Shown: positions 36,884-45,958 of the stretch, piece by piece
How the letters are laid out: each line of letters opens with the position of its first letter
Numbering within the stretch: the first letter of the stretch is position 1
The notes under the pieces: model-generated
Databases searched by the model: none
Told to the model about the DNA's origin: nothing
The model's input: the letters and a program-made list of their open reading frames with translations, nothing else
Source: Massilia sp. CF038
GTDB lineage: Bacteria; Pseudomonadota; Gammaproteobacteria; Burkholderiales; Burkholderiaceae_D
Direction: 5' to 3'
DNA length: 64,000 bases
Assembly (NCBI RefSeq): GCF_900129765.1
Contig: NZ_FQWU01000004.1
Span: 124,001 to 188,000 of the forward strand
Program-made: the position numbers and the translations under genes

Positions 36884-38086
36884 ATGCGCAACTGGTATCG
36901 CAACAACCGCATCGGCGCGGCCGGCGTGCTGGCCGCGCTGTTTTTTGGCGGCATTGAAGTACTGGTGTTTCTGGCCGATGGGGTGCAACGCGCCGACCTG
37001 AATTCGCCGGCGGGCCTGCTGGCCGAACTGCTGACATCCAGGCGCGGCCTCATCTTCCGAGTTGTAGTCGGAGTGCAGTTGGCTATCGTGCCACTGTTTG
37101 CCGCCGCGCTGTGGCACTGCACCGCGCTGCGTGCGAAGCCACGCACCATCCATGCGCTGCTGGCACTGCAAACCTTGCTGTGCGCGCTGACCATGTCGTC
37201 CATGGTGTATGTGCTGGCGGCCGAACTGGCCGTCGTTCTGCCCCTGCGCAAGGCGCTGGCCTGGCTGGCGGTACAACTGGGGCTGACAGCATGCGCCGTC
37301 GCGGCCATCACGGTGATGCACAGCCTCGCACAGCGCGACGGCAACCTGGTCCTGATTATTCTGTTCGCCAGCGTAGGGCTGCTGGTGCAAGCGATCGTGT
37401 TCGGCGTGACCTGGCTGGCCATGCGCGCGCAAGCCGCGCGCAGTCATCTGGCACAAACCAACGCGTGCCTGCGGGCGACCCAGTCGCTGTTATCAGACAC
37501 GGTACGCGCGTCGGAACGAACGCGCATTGCACGCGACCTGCATGACGCGATTGGCCACCATCTGACGGCACTGAATCTGCATCTCGAACTGGCCCTGCGC
37601 CAAAGCGGCGCCACAGCGCCCGAAGCCCTGCTTACTTCGCGCGAACTGGCCAGCAGCCTGCTGGCGCAAGTGCGCGTGGTGGTCGGCACCGAACGGCGCA
37701 CCATCATTGACCTGAAAGCGGCGCTGACGGCGCTGTGCCAGGCGATTCCCACGCCCGCCATCCGGTTTGACTGCGAAGACGAATTTGGCATCGAGTCGCC
37801 GCTGCTGGCCAATACCTTGTTCCACTGCGCGCAGGAAGCCTTGACCAACGCCCTGCGCCATGCCCGCGCCACGCAGATCGCCATTACCTTGCGCAGGCAG
37901 GAAGGCATGCTGCTTCTGACGATACAAGACGACGGCGGCGGTGCCCAAGGTGCGCCTGAAGGCAATGGCATGCGCGGCATGCGGGAACGGGTCGAACTGG
38001 CCGGCGGCCGCATGGAAGCCGGCAGCGTGGACAGACGCGGACACCATATCGCGATCAGCATCCCGCTGGCAGGAGGCGCGGCATGA
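36884..38086 (+). CDS. Sensor histidine kinase, NarL/DesK type
   Basis: A 400-residue inner-membrane kinase. Residues about 10-185 hold five or six hydrophobic segments with no large periplasmic domain, so it likely senses the membrane or an intramembrane cue. The dimerisation and phosphorylation helix RIARDLHDAIGHHLTALNLHL places His220, followed by a HATPase_c domain (CAQEALTNALRHARAT, IQDDGGGAQ, GNGMRGMRERVELAGG). The stop overlaps the next gene by 4 bases, a classic kinase-regulator pair. I start it at ATG 36884 (MRNWYRNN); an upstream ATG at 36836 adds a basic stretch. DesK-like membrane-fluidity sensing is possible but unproven. Confidence 0.88.
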   Translation: MRNWYRNNRIGAAGVLAALFFGGIEVLVFLADGVQRADLNSPAGLLAELLTSRRGLIFRVVVGVQLAIVPLFAAALWHCTALRAKPRTIHALLALQTLLCALTMSSMVYVLAAELAVVLPLRKALAWLAVQLGLTACAVAAITVMHSLAQRDGNLVLIILFASVGLLVQAIVFGVTWLAMRAQAARSHLAQTNACLRATQSLLSDTVRASERTRIARDLHDAIGHHLTALNLHLELALRQSGATAPEALLTSRELASSLLAQVRVVVGTERRTIIDLKAALTALCQAIPTPAIRFDCEDEFGIESPLLANTLFHCAQEALTNALRHARATQIAITLRRQEGMLLLTIQDDGGGAQGAPEGNGMRGMRERVELAGGRMEAGSVDRRGHHIAISIPLAGGAA

Positions 38087-38715
38087 TCGGCGTGCTGCTG
38101 GTGGACGACCAGACCCTGGTGCGCAGTGGCATTCGCGGTCTGCTCGACCTGACCGCGGACATTCGCGTGGTCGCCGAAGCGGCCGATGGCAACGAAGCCC
38201 AGGCGATGCTGGCAGCCAGCCAGCCGGAAGTGGTGCTGCTCGACGTGCGCATGCCCGGCTGCACGGGCATCGAGCTGCTGCAGCGCCAGTTGCCGGCCAT
38301 GCCGCCGACGATTCTACTGACCACGTTCGACGACGATGCAGCGCTGTTTGACGGTATGCGCGCGGGAGCGCGTGGCTTTCTCTTGAAGGATATTTCGCTC
38401 GAGCGTCTGGCCGCCGCGATCCGCCATGTGCATGCAGGCGGCACCATGTTCCGGCCGGTCCTGACTGAACGCACGCGCAGCGCCTATCAGCGCGCTTTGG
38501 CGCCTGTGAGCGCGCTGCCCGGTACCGGCCTGACGGAGCGGGAGACGGAAATCTTGGCGCTGATGGCAACCGGCTGCAACAACGCCGAAATCGCCGCGGC
38601 GCTGGGCCCCAGCGAAGGCACGGTCAAGAACCACGTCTCCAGTATTCTCGCCAAGCTGGGGGTGCGCGACCGGCTGCGCGCGGTGCTGCGCGCAGTCGAA
38701 CTGGGCTACATCTGA
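38083..38715 (+). CDS. LuxR/NarL-type response regulator
   Basis: A 210-residue regulator. The receiver domain has acidic pocket Asp8-Asp9, phosphoacceptor Asp54 in VVLLDVRMPG, Thr and Lys further on (LLTTFDDD, FLLKDISLE). The C-terminal LuxR helix-turn-helix reads LTERETEILALMATGCNNAEIAAAL then GTVKNHVSSILAKLGVRDR. It is coupled to the kinase gene by a 4-base overlap. Targets are unknown; the outer-membrane gene that follows is convergent, so not co-transcribed. Confidence 0.92.
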   Translation: MIGVLLVDDQTLVRSGIRGLLDLTADIRVVAEAADGNEAQAMLAASQPEVVLLDVRMPGCTGIELLQRQLPAMPPTILLTTFDDDAALFDGMRAGARGFLLKDISLERLAAAIRHVHAGGTMFRPVLTERTRSAYQRALAPVSALPGTGLTERETEILALMATGCNNAEIAAALGPSEGTVKNHVSSILAKLGVRDRLRAVLRAVELGYI

Positions 38716-38724
38716 ACCACGGGT

Positions 38725-39276
38725 TCAGAAGCGCAGGTTGATCCCTGCTTCAAACTGGCGCAGTTTCAGTTCCCCGGCGCCAGTGCGCAATGTGCCGTAA
38801 TCGACCACCTCCAGCGTCAGGTCGACCTGCTCGCTGAGGCGGTAGGCCACACCGGCACCCAGCAGCGCGCGTGCCTTGCTGTCGCTGCCGTTATCGCTCG
38901 CCGTGCCGGTTAGCTTGAGCGTATGGCGTGCCACGCCGGCCTTGCCAAACACGGAAAACTTGTCGTTCAAGGCGATACTGCCTTTGACGGCCAGCGACAA
39001 CGCGCCCATATCCACGCTGGCGCCCGAGGCAAAGCGGTGTTTGCCAAAACTGGTGTAAGCAGCCTCGATGCCGACATTGTCATTGACCTGGTAGCCGCCG
39101 CGCAGGGAGAAGGCGCGCGGCTGTCTGGTATCGCTTTGACGCGTGCCGTAGAGTACCAGATCGACGCTGCTGCGCTGACCGATGGTGGCCCCTGCATACA
39201 GCGAATCGTCGGCCTGCGCCAGCGGTGCGGAGAAAATGGCGGCCAGGGCCAGGGTGGAGGCGAACAGCTTGTTCAT
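38725..39276 (-). CDS. Small outer-membrane beta-barrel protein (OmpA/OmpX-like fold)
   Basis: A 183-residue protein with a signal peptide (MNKLFASTLALAAIFSAPLAQA, cleavage near residue 22) and alternating beta strands: SLYAGATIGQRSSVDL, FSLRGGYQVNDNVGIEAAYTSFG, KFSVFGKAGVARHTLKLTG, ALLGAGVAYRLSEQVDLTLEVVDYG, ending FEAGINLRF with terminal Phe. This is the OMP_b-brl eight-strand pattern. AAGGA precedes the ATG. No transport substrate can be given; such proteins are often structural or adhesins. Confidence 0.85.
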   Translation of the reverse strand: MNKLFASTLALAAIFSAPLAQADDSLYAGATIGQRSSVDLVLYGTRQSDTRQPRAFSLRGGYQVNDNVGIEAAYTSFGKHRFASGASVDMGALSLAVKGSIALNDKFSVFGKAGVARHTLKLTGTASDNGSDSKARALLGAGVAYRLSEQVDLTLEVVDYGTLRTGAGELKLRQFEAGINLRF

Positions 39277-39356
39277 CGATTTCCTTTCTAGTGAAGACAG
39301 AAAGGCCAGTGTAGGAAATCGATGGCGGCAGCGCATGTGCCGGAAGATAGAGACGA

Positions 39357-39662
39357 TCAGGCTTCGGGCAGTTTGACCACGCGGCCATGGCCGATGGTCA
39401 CGCCTTCCCACAGCGTGAATTCATTCAGCACCTTGAAGAACGGCAGTGCCAGCTCGGGGAACATGAATTCGATGTCGACGGTGGCGGTCACGCCTGGCGC
39501 CAGTCCGCCCTCGGGCATGCGGCAGCGGAACGAGAACTGCTGCCCGCGCGCGGCCAGAATGCCGGTGAATTCGCCACCGGGAATCGGGCTGGCGCGCCCG
39601 CCCCGCTCTGGCGTAAGCATGCGGATTTTGGCGGTGATGTGGTGATAGCTGGGGATCGTCAT
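39357..39662 (-). CDS. Stand-alone EF-Tu domain-III-like protein
   Basis: A 101-residue protein. The order KIRMLTPERGGRASPIPGG, then a FRCRMPEGG strand, GVTATVDIEFMFPELALPF and VGRVVKL-like end (EGVTIGHGRVVKL) resembles the third, C-terminal beta-barrel domain of elongation factor Tu, which binds aminoacyl-tRNA and EF-Ts. No GTPase domain is attached. It lies 7 bases from recN on the same strand, so it is likely the last gene of the nadK-recN series. Function is unknown. The resemblance is by eye and should be treated as fold similarity only. Confidence 0.65.
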   Translation of the reverse strand: MTIPSYHHITAKIRMLTPERGGRASPIPGGEFTGILAARGQQFSFRCRMPEGGLAPGVTATVDIEFMFPELALPFFKVLNEFTLWEGVTIGHGRVVKLPEA

Positions 39663-39669
39663 GATGGCC

Positions 39670-41334
39670 TCAGGATGCAAGCAGTTCGCGCGCGTGCTTG
39701 CGCGTGGTGGCGGTGATTTCCAGCCCGCCCAGCATGCGCGCCACTTCTTCCACGCGCGCCTTGTTGTCGAGCACATCGATATGCGAAACCGTTTTACCAC
39801 TGTCGGTGGTGCCCTTGGCCACCTGGAAGTGCTGATTGGCCTGGCTGGCTACCTGCGGCAAGTGCGTCACGCACAGGACCTGGCGCTCCTGGCCCAGGCG
39901 TTTGAGCAGGCGCCCCACCACCTCGGCCACGGCGCCGCCGATGCCGCTGTCGACTTCATCGAAAATCAGGGTCGGGGTCGTGGTGGCGTTCGACGTGATC
40001 ACGGAAATCGCCAGCGCGATGCGCGCCAGTTCGCCGCCCGAGGCCACTTTGGCCAGCGGGCGTGGGGCAACGCCGGCGTGGCCGGCGACCAGGAATTCCA
40101 CCTGTTCGAGGCCGCTGGCTGTCGGCTCGGAGGGATTGAGGCCCACCACAAAACTGCCGCCGTTCATGCTTAGTTCCTGCATGGCCGCGGTCACCTGCGT
40201 GCTCAGCAGCTTGGCTGCCGCCGTACGCGTTTTCGACAGGCGCGCCGCCGCCGTCATGTAGCCCGCCTTGATTTTTTCTTCCTGCTTGCGCAAGCCGTCC
40301 AGGTCACTGGCGTCGGCCAGCTGCGCCAGGCGCTCGGCCAGCGCGGCGTGCTCGCCCGGCAGTTCTTCGGGGGTGACGCGGAATTTGCGCGCGGTGCTGT
40401 GGATCGCGTCCAGGCGCGCTTCCACTTCGCGCAGGCGGGCCGGATCCAGGTCCACCTTGTCCAGGTAGTCGTTCAGCGCATACACCGCTTCCTGCAGCTG
40501 GATCAGGGCCGGCGCCATGCAGTCCAGAACCGGCTGCAGCTGCGCATCGACGTCCACCAGCTTGCCGATCTTCTGGTTCAGCGACGACAGCTGCGAGATG
40601 ATCGGATGGTCCGACTCGGAAATGGCTGCCAGCGCTTCCTGCGCGCCTTCGAGCAAACTGGCCGCATGCGACAGGCGGCTGTGCTCATTGCCGATCTCGG
40701 CCCACTCGCCCGGCTTGACGGCCAGCTTTTCCAGTTCGGCCACTTGCCACTCAAGCCGTTCACGTTCGATCAGCACGTTTTTGGCATTGGTCTCGAACTC
40801 CTCGCGCTGACGTGCCAGGGCGCGCCAGGCTTTGTAAGCGGCAGCGACGCTGCGCGCGTCGTCGGCGGCGCCAGCATCCTTGAAGGCGGCCTGGTTGTCA
40901 AGCAGGGCGCGCTGGGCGTCGGCCTTGAGCAGCGACTGGTGCGCGTGCTGGCCGTGGATGTCGACCAGCAGGTCGCCCAGGTCGCGCAACTGGGTGGCGG
41001 TGGCGGCAATGCCGTTGATGTAGGCTTTCGAGCGGCCCGCGTTGTCGATCACGCGGCGCAGCAGCGCGCCGCCTTCGTCAAGCGCGAATTCATTGGCGGC
41101 GAGCCAGTCGGCGGCCGCGCCGCTGGCGCTGAAGTCGGCGCTGATGTCGGCCTTGGGCGCGCCTTCGCGCACCACGCTGGCGTCGCCGCGCCCGCCCAGG
41201 GCCAGCTGCAGCGCGTCGATCAGGATCGACTTGCCTGCCCCGGTCTCGCCGGTAAACACGGAAAAACCGCTGGCAAATTCAAGTTCAATCGATTCAACAA
41301 TGACAAAGTCGCGGATGGAGAGTGTACGCAGCAT
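39670..41334 (-). CDS. recN: DNA repair protein RecN
   Basis: A 554-residue SMC-like ATPase acting in double-strand break repair. Walker A GETGAGKS lies at residues 29-36 within SIRDFVIVESIELEF. A long coiled-coil centre follows, then the signature VASGGELARIALAISVI and Walker B TLIFDEVDSGIGGAVAEVVG, with VLCVTHLPQVASQANQHF. The ATG at 41334 begins MLRTLSIRDF, the usual RecN start; the frame stays open upstream through nadK but is not homologous. It follows nadK by 34 bases. Confidence 0.97.
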   Translation of the reverse strand: MLRTLSIRDFVIVESIELEFASGFSVFTGETGAGKSILIDALQLALGGRGDASVVREGAPKADISADFSASGAAADWLAANEFALDEGGALLRRVIDNAGRSKAYINGIAATATQLRDLGDLLVDIHGQHAHQSLLKADAQRALLDNQAAFKDAGAADDARSVAAAYKAWRALARQREEFETNAKNVLIERERLEWQVAELEKLAVKPGEWAEIGNEHSRLSHAASLLEGAQEALAAISESDHPIISQLSSLNQKIGKLVDVDAQLQPVLDCMAPALIQLQEAVYALNDYLDKVDLDPARLREVEARLDAIHSTARKFRVTPEELPGEHAALAERLAQLADASDLDGLRKQEEKIKAGYMTAAARLSKTRTAAAKLLSTQVTAAMQELSMNGGSFVVGLNPSEPTASGLEQVEFLVAGHAGVAPRPLAKVASGGELARIALAISVITSNATTTPTLIFDEVDSGIGGAVAEVVGRLLKRLGQERQVLCVTHLPQVASQANQHFQVAKGTTDSGKTVSHIDVLDNKARVEEVARMLGGLEITATTRKHARELLAS

Positions 41335-41368
41335 GAAGGTTCTGACAGTATTCGACAATGATGGACGG

Positions 41369-42271
41369 CTAGCGCAATTTGCCTTGCGCCGATGGATATT
41401 CGTTCCAGTGCAGCTTTTCGCGCAGGGTATCGTAGTAGCTCCAGCCTTCCGGATGGAGGAAGGTGATGTGGTTGGGCGAGCGCGAAATGACGATCTGGTC
41501 GCCGTGCGCCAGGCTGGCAAAGGTCTGCATGTCGAAATTGACGCTGGCGTCGCGCGCGCTGACAATTTCGACCACGATTTCGCTTGAGTCGGGCACCACG
41601 ATCGGCCGGTTCGACAGCGCATGCGGCGCAATCGGCACCAGCGCAATCCCGCCCAGGCTGGGATGCAGCAAGGGGCCGCCGGCCGACAGCGCGTAGGCGG
41701 TGGAACCGGTCGGGGTGCTGATGATCAAACCGTCGGAGCGTTGGTTGTACATGAAATTGCCGTCGACCGTGACCTTCAGTTCGGCCATACCGGCGCCGGC
41801 GCCGCGCGCCACCACCACGTCGTTCACGGCCAGGCCGCTGGCAATGACCTGGCCATCGCGCCGCACCCGGCCTTCCAGCAGGGTGCGCTTTTCAGCCCGG
41901 GTTTTGCCGCTCAGTATTTCGCCCAGCACGGGGATCATGCGCTCGCTGGGAATGTCGGTCATGAAGCCGAGCCGGCCCTGGTTGATCCCGATCAGCGGCA
42001 CATCGTAGGGCGCCAGCTGGCGCGCCAGGCCCAGCATGGTGCCGTCGCCGCCCATGACGACCACGGCGCTGGCGCTGGTGCCGATCTCGGGGACGGTCAT
42101 GGCGGCCAGCCCGGGCATGCCCAGATGGGCCGCCGTTTCCGCCTCCAGCACCACGCTATAGCCGGCACCGCGCAGGAATTCAACGACGCGGCGCACCGGC
42201 TCGTCGATCCCGGCGGTGTTATGGCGTACCACCAGCGCGATGGTTTTTTGCGTTTGTGGCGTAGCGGGCAT
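41369..42271 (-). CDS. nadK: NAD kinase
   Basis: Phosphorylates NAD to NADP. The 300-residue protein has the GGDGT motif at residues 74-78, PLIGINQGRLGFMTDI, AVNDVVVARG, the metal/NAD-binding DGLIISTPTGSTAYALSAGGP, and APHALSNRPIV. ATG 42271 (MPATPQTQK) is the only start giving the normal length. nadK-recN adjacency is conserved in betaproteobacteria. The position upstream where hrcA is commonly found holds a VOC gene instead. Confidence 0.96.
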   Translation of the reverse strand: MPATPQTQKTIALVVRHNTAGIDEPVRRVVEFLRGAGYSVVLEAETAAHLGMPGLAAMTVPEIGTSASAVVVMGGDGTMLGLARQLAPYDVPLIGINQGRLGFMTDIPSERMIPVLGEILSGKTRAEKRTLLEGRVRRDGQVIASGLAVNDVVVARGAGAGMAELKVTVDGNFMYNQRSDGLIISTPTGSTAYALSAGGPLLHPSLGGIALVPIAPHALSNRPIVVPDSSEIVVEIVSARDASVNFDMQTFASLAHGDQIVISRSPNHITFLHPEGWSYYDTLREKLHWNEYPSAQGKLR

Positions 42272-42438
42272 AGAAATCTCGGCGGTTGGGGGGTAGCGAC
42301 ACGCAGCAGAGTAACCCATAATGCCTGCTTCTGCCATACAGGGCGCCGGCGGCAATGCTGTATGCATGCACAGTATAGTAGGCTGCGCCACATTCGGGCA
42401 AGTTATGGCATCGTTATCCCCTTTTTTCAGGAGCGAAC

Positions 42439-42828
42439 ATGGCGAAAGCACTTGGCGTCGGCGGCATTTTTTTCAAATCCCCCAATCCGCAGGCCTTGAT
42501 GGCCTGGTACCAGTCGGCACTGGGCTTGCCCACCGATTCGGCTGACTACGCCAGCTTCTTTGCCACTGCCGTGCCTCCGGGCGGCTGCACCGTGTTCAGC
42601 CCGTTCAAGGAAGACAGCGACTATTTCGCGCCGTCCACCAAGGGTTTCATGTTCAACCTCATGGTCGACGACCTGGACGGCGCCCTGCAGCAAGTGCAGG
42701 CAGCCGGTGCGGCCCTGGCCGGCGAGGTGGCCGACTACGACTACGGCCGCTTCGGCTGGTTCATCGACCCGGACGGCAACAAGGTCGAACTGTGGGAACC
42801 GAAGCCCTTCTTCAACTTAGAATCGTAA
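42439..42828 (+). CDS. VOC-family protein (glyoxalase/bleomycin-resistance fold)
   Basis: A 129-residue single-chain VOC protein with the paired beta-alpha-beta modules: GGIFFKSPNPQALMAWYQSALGL near the start and FMFNLMVDDLDGALQQVQAAG, then YGRFGWFIDPDGNKVELWEPK at the end. The last segment supplies the metal-binding Glu. No specific substrate can be assigned. Its 3' end overlaps the convergent DUF3667 gene by 17 bases. Confidence 0.85.
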   Translation: MAKALGVGGIFFKSPNPQALMAWYQSALGLPTDSADYASFFATAVPPGGCTVFSPFKEDSDYFAPSTKGFMFNLMVDDLDGALQQVQAAGAALAGEVADYDYGRFGWFIDPDGNKVELWEPKPFFNLES

Positions 42829-43720
42829 CGCCCAGCACGCTGACGATGGCGGCGATCATGCTGATCATGTGCGCCATCACCAGCACCATCCAGCGCAAGC
42901 CCGTGGCCCAGCGCGAGCCGCGGTACACCCGCCGCATCGCCAGCGGCAGGTAAGCCACCAGCCACACCATCAGCACGAACACCACGAAGTCCAGCTGCAA
43001 GGCGCCGGCCACCATCATCAGACTGAACATGGCAAAAGCAAAGGCGTTGCTGTGCAAGGCAAACAGCAAGTGTTCGCCGTAGCGCCGGCCACTACCCAGG
43101 TACAGCAGTTTCAGATACAGCGCAAACAGCGGCATCAGGCAGAACATGGCGTACGGCACCCAGGCGAAAAAGCCCGCTGCCAGTGTCTTGAACTGCTCGC
43201 CCGAAGACTTGCCCAGGAAGGCGGTGAGCTTGGGGCCGATCTGGGGCACGTTGACGAACTTGTCGACACTGTCGCCCGGGTCGAGCTGGATCACGCTCAT
43301 TGACTCCTTGCGCACCTGGGCGGCATGTTCAACCTGGGCGCTGCGCGCCGACGGACCGTTAAAGTTGACCACCGGCGGGCCAATCACCTTGAGCAGGGCA
43401 AAGAACAAAATACTGAAGGTCAGGTAGACGCGCAGTGGCTCGACATAGCGCACGCGCCGGCCTTCGATGTACTCGGCCGTCAGAAACCCCGGCCGGCACA
43501 GCAGGTGGGCCACGGTTTTCCACAGGCGGCCCTCCAGCGCGACATAGTGGCCGATGAATTCGTGAATGAATTCGCTGGCGCTGGGCACGTGCAGCTTGGT
43601 TTCCTGCCCGCACAGAGCGCAGTAATGGTAATCGACCGCCGCGCCACAATTCAGGCAGTAGCGGCATTCGTCGTGGTGAGCCTGGCTGGAAGTCACTGAA
43701 ATATCCCGGGAATGGAGCAA
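42812..43720 (-). CDS. DUF3667-like membrane protein with N-terminal zinc ribbon
   Basis: A 302-residue protein. The N-terminus holds CRYCLNCGAAVDYHYCALCGQ, two or more CxxC pairs that form a zinc ribbon, then the family segment EFIGHYVALEGRLWKTVAHLLCRPGFLTAEYIEGRRVRYVEPLRVY. Five or so hydrophobic helices follow (ILFFALLKVIG, AMFCLMPLFALYLKLLYLG, AFAMFSLMMVAGALQL, VVFVLMVWLVAYLPLA, MVLVMAHMISMIAAIVSVL). It is an inner-membrane protein of unknown function. Alternative starts within the first 15 residues are possible. Confidence 0.8.
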   Translation of the reverse strand: MLHSRDISVTSSQAHHDECRYCLNCGAAVDYHYCALCGQETKLHVPSASEFIHEFIGHYVALEGRLWKTVAHLLCRPGFLTAEYIEGRRVRYVEPLRVYLTFSILFFALLKVIGPPVVNFNGPSARSAQVEHAAQVRKESMSVIQLDPGDSVDKFVNVPQIGPKLTAFLGKSSGEQFKTLAAGFFAWVPYAMFCLMPLFALYLKLLYLGSGRRYGEHLLFALHSNAFAFAMFSLMMVAGALQLDFVVFVLMVWLVAYLPLAMRRVYRGSRWATGLRWMVLVMAHMISMIAAIVSVLGVTILS

Positions 43721-43825
43721 CCGCTATGGTAGCTGGTTTTGTTGCGCAATAGCATGGTGCAATCGGGCGACTTTGACGGGCGCAACGCGCTAGGATAGGG
43801 CCGAACCCACGCACAGGAGCAGCAC

Positions 43826-44128
43826 ATGGTAGCCGAAACCAAGGATCGCAAGATCAATACCGATGCAAAAATCACCGATGACGGCGGCAAGCGCCTGCCG
43901 CACGAGCGCGACGAATCGCCAGACGGCCACAACAAGGCGCCACGCGGCGTCATGCAGCAGGCGGCTGACGATCTGGCCCAGGGCCTGGTTGACACCGATC
44001 TGCGCGGCACACCGGGCATCGATCAGGCCGTCAACAACGGTACGGGCAGCGGCCAGGCCCGTCCACGCGAGGACGCCGCGCAAGGCATGCGTCATGCCGA
44101 TACCACCATCCCAGGGAGAAAACCATGA
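43826..44128 (+). CDS. Small hydrophilic protein, unknown function
   Basis: A 100-residue, highly charged, Gly/Asp/Arg-rich protein without hydrophobic core, signal or known motif (MVAETKDRKINTDAKITDDG, HERDESPDGHN). It looks intrinsically disordered, like some stress-related hydrophilins. AGGAG lies upstream. The stop overlaps the osmC ATG, so it is likely co-expressed with that peroxide-stress gene, which is the only clue to its role. Confidence 0.7.
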   Translation: MVAETKDRKINTDAKITDDGGKRLPHERDESPDGHNKAPRGVMQQAADDLAQGLVDTDLRGTPGIDQAVNNGTGSGQARPREDAAQGMRHADTTIPGRKP

Positions 44129-44553
44129 TCAAACGTTCCGGTAGCGCCGCCTGGAGTGGCGGCATCAAAGATGGCAAGGGCAGCATTTCGACCCAGAGCG
44201 GGGTGCTGGACAATACCCAGTACGGTTTCAACACCCGCTTTGAGAACGGGCCGGGCACCAATCCTGAGGAGTTGATTGGCGCGGCCCATGCGGGCTGCTT
44301 TACCATGGCGCTGTCGGGCAAGCTGGGCGAAAAGGGCATGACGGCCAAGAGCCTCAATACCACTGCCACAGTGTCGCTCGACAAGGTGGAAGGCGGGTTT
44401 GAGATCAGTGCGGTGCACTTGACGCTGGTGGCCAATATTCCGGGTGCGGATCAGCAAGCGTTTGATGCAGCGGTGCAGGATGCGAAGCAGAATTGTCCGG
44501 TGTCTAAGTTGCTGAAGGCGACGATTACGATTGAGTCGAAGCTCGAGTCCTGA
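44125..44553 (+). CDS. osmC: OsmC-family peroxiredoxin
   Basis: A 142-residue thiol peroxidase that reduces organic hydroperoxides. MIKRSGSAAWSGGIKDGKG, then NPEELIGAAHAGCFTMALSG with the peroxidatic Cys and DAKQNCPVSKLL with the resolving Cys, are the OsmC hallmarks. It starts inside the stop of the hydrophilic small protein (ATGA). The osmC/ohr split is settled by the N-terminal sequence, which fits the OsmC group. A family-2 repeat follows immediately. Confidence 0.93.
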   Translation: MIKRSGSAAWSGGIKDGKGSISTQSGVLDNTQYGFNTRFENGPGTNPEELIGAAHAGCFTMALSGKLGEKGMTAKSLNTTATVSLDKVEGGFEISAVHLTLVANIPGADQQAFDAAVQDAKQNCPVSKLLKATITIESKLES

Positions 44554-44557
44554 GAAG

Positions 44558-44640
44558 TCGTCCTCGCGAAGGCGGGGACCCATACCACCTTACCGAAGTT
44601 GGTCAGCGTGGTATGGGTCCCCGCCTGCGCGAGGACGATG
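44558..44640. repeat. Intergenic palindromic repeat, family 2, full copy
   Basis: The arms cgtcctcgcgaaggcgggg then acccatacca, and tggtatgggt then ccccgcctgcgcgaggacg, form a long imperfect palindrome with a centre near 44600. It lies between osmC and gloA. The centre (ccttaccgaagttggtcagc) also resembles that of the copy at 24238 (cgttatcgaagttgttcagc). Confidence 0.85.
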
Positions 44641-44723
44641 TAACGACTGCTTCACTTCCCCTATCTTCTTCATTCGCCGTCTTGCGCTAGAATCGCATCT
44701 TTCGCTTCTTTCAAGGACCAACG

Positions 44724-45137
44724 ATGCGCATCCTGCACACCATGCTCCGGGTCGGCGACCTGCAGCGCTCGATCGAGTTTTACACCAAGGTGCTGGGCAT
44801 GACGCTGCTGCGCACCAGCGACAACCCGGAATATAAATACACGCTCGCCTTTGTCGGCTACGGCAGCAATCCGGACCACGCGGAACTGGAACTGACCTAT
44901 AACTGGGGCGTGGACAAGTATGAACTGGGCACGGCTTACGGCCACATTGCCATTTCAGCCGACGACATCGTCGCTGCCTGCGACGCGGCGCGCGCCAATG
45001 GCGGCAACGTCACGCGCGAGCCAGGTCCGGTCAAGGGCGGCACCACCGTCATCGCCTTTATCACCGATCCGGACGGCTACAAGATCGAGCTGATCGAACG
45101 CAAAGGTGGCGTGCGCGGCGGTACCGGCCTGGGTTAA
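44724..45137 (+). CDS. gloA: Lactoylglutathione lyase (glyoxalase I)
   Basis: A 137-residue metal enzyme that isomerises the methylglyoxal-glutathione adduct to S-lactoylglutathione. [26 protein letters not shown] is the classic start with the metal-ligand His; [30 protein letters not shown] and [14 protein letters not shown] supply the other ligands. Length and sequence closely follow the bacterial GloA family. The stop overlaps the end of the convergent receiver gene. Confidence 0.97.
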   Translation: MRILHTMLRVGDLQRSIEFYTKVLGMTLLRTSDNPEYKYTLAFVGYGSNPDHAELELTYNWGVDKYELGTAYGHIAISADDIVAACDAARANGGNVTREPGPVKGGTTVIAFITDPDGYKIELIERKGGVRGGTGLG

Positions 45138-45949
45138 ATGCCCACGGTTTCCTTGATGCAGGCGTACAGCGCTTCCCACTTGAACGGCTTGAAGATATAG
45201 CCGTCTGCGCCTGCCTTGAGGCCCTTCATCACCTGGTCGTCCGACACCTCGGACGTCACCATGATCACCGGTACCTTGGCCCAGCTTGGCTGACGGCGGA
45301 TGTAAGCCAGCACGTCGAAGCCATCCTTGCCGGCCTGGCCAGGCAGCACGATGTCGAGCAGCACCACGTCGGGTGCCGCACCTTCGTGGATGGCGGCCAG
45401 CGCGGCCGGCACGTCCGGCGCCACCTCGACCAGCATGCCTTTTTCCGACAGCAGCACCACCAGCAGTTCGGCCAGTTCCTCGTCGTCTTCCACCACCAGC
45501 GCGCGCATCCCGACTTCGCCGCCGAGCAGTGCCAGCGCGCCCTTGTTACCGTACGAATAGAAACCGGCAGATTTCAATTCGCTGGCCCCACGCTTGGCCT
45601 GGGCCCAGATCTGCACGCTTTCCTGCGGCGACAATTCTTCCACCACGATGGAAGGCAGGATGTCCGACTCGTCCTGTCCATCGCCGCCGGCGCCGGCAGT
45701 CCATTCGACGGTGTTGTCGCGGTACTTGGCGTGCTCGAAAATGCGGATCAGACCGAGTGCCAGCAGGCCCTCGATGGCCGGGGCATACTTTCCTTCAAGC
45801 AGAGCCCCGCTCGCTTCCAGATCGCCAATGCTCGATTTGCCGTTGATCAGCGACAGAATGCGCGCCTGTTCGCGCGGCAGGCTTTTTCCGCCCGACATGA
45901 ACTCGCTCATGCCCTTTGCGGTCTTGCTGTAAATAAGCGACTTATCCAT
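45134..45949 (-). CDS. Response regulator with unusual N-terminal domain
   Basis: A 271-residue protein. Residues about 1-145 hold an uncharacterised helical domain ([57 protein letters not shown]) which resembles a small winged-helix or DprA-type C-terminal fold. Residues about 147-271 are a receiver with Asp199 in [11 protein letters not shown] and Lys in GYIFKPFKW. It has no DNA-binding output after the receiver. It ends a four-gene leftward set with kinase, receiver and Hpt, so it probably takes phosphate from the Hpt protein. Its output must come from the N-terminal part or from a partner. Confidence 0.8.
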   Translation of the reverse strand: MDKSLIYSKTAKGMSEFMSGGKSLPREQARILSLINGKSSIGDLEASGALLEGKYAPAIEGLLALGLIRIFEHAKYRDNTVEWTAGAGGDGQDESDILPSIVVEELSPQESVQIWAQAKRGASELKSAGFYSYGNKGALALLGGEVGMRALVVEDDEELAELLVVLLSEKGMLVEVAPDVPAALAAIHEGAAPDVVLLDIVLPGQAGKDGFDVLAYIRRQPSWAKVPVIMVTSEVSDDQVMKGLKAGADGYIFKPFKWEALYACIKETVGI

Positions 45950-45958
45950 GGTGCCTCT

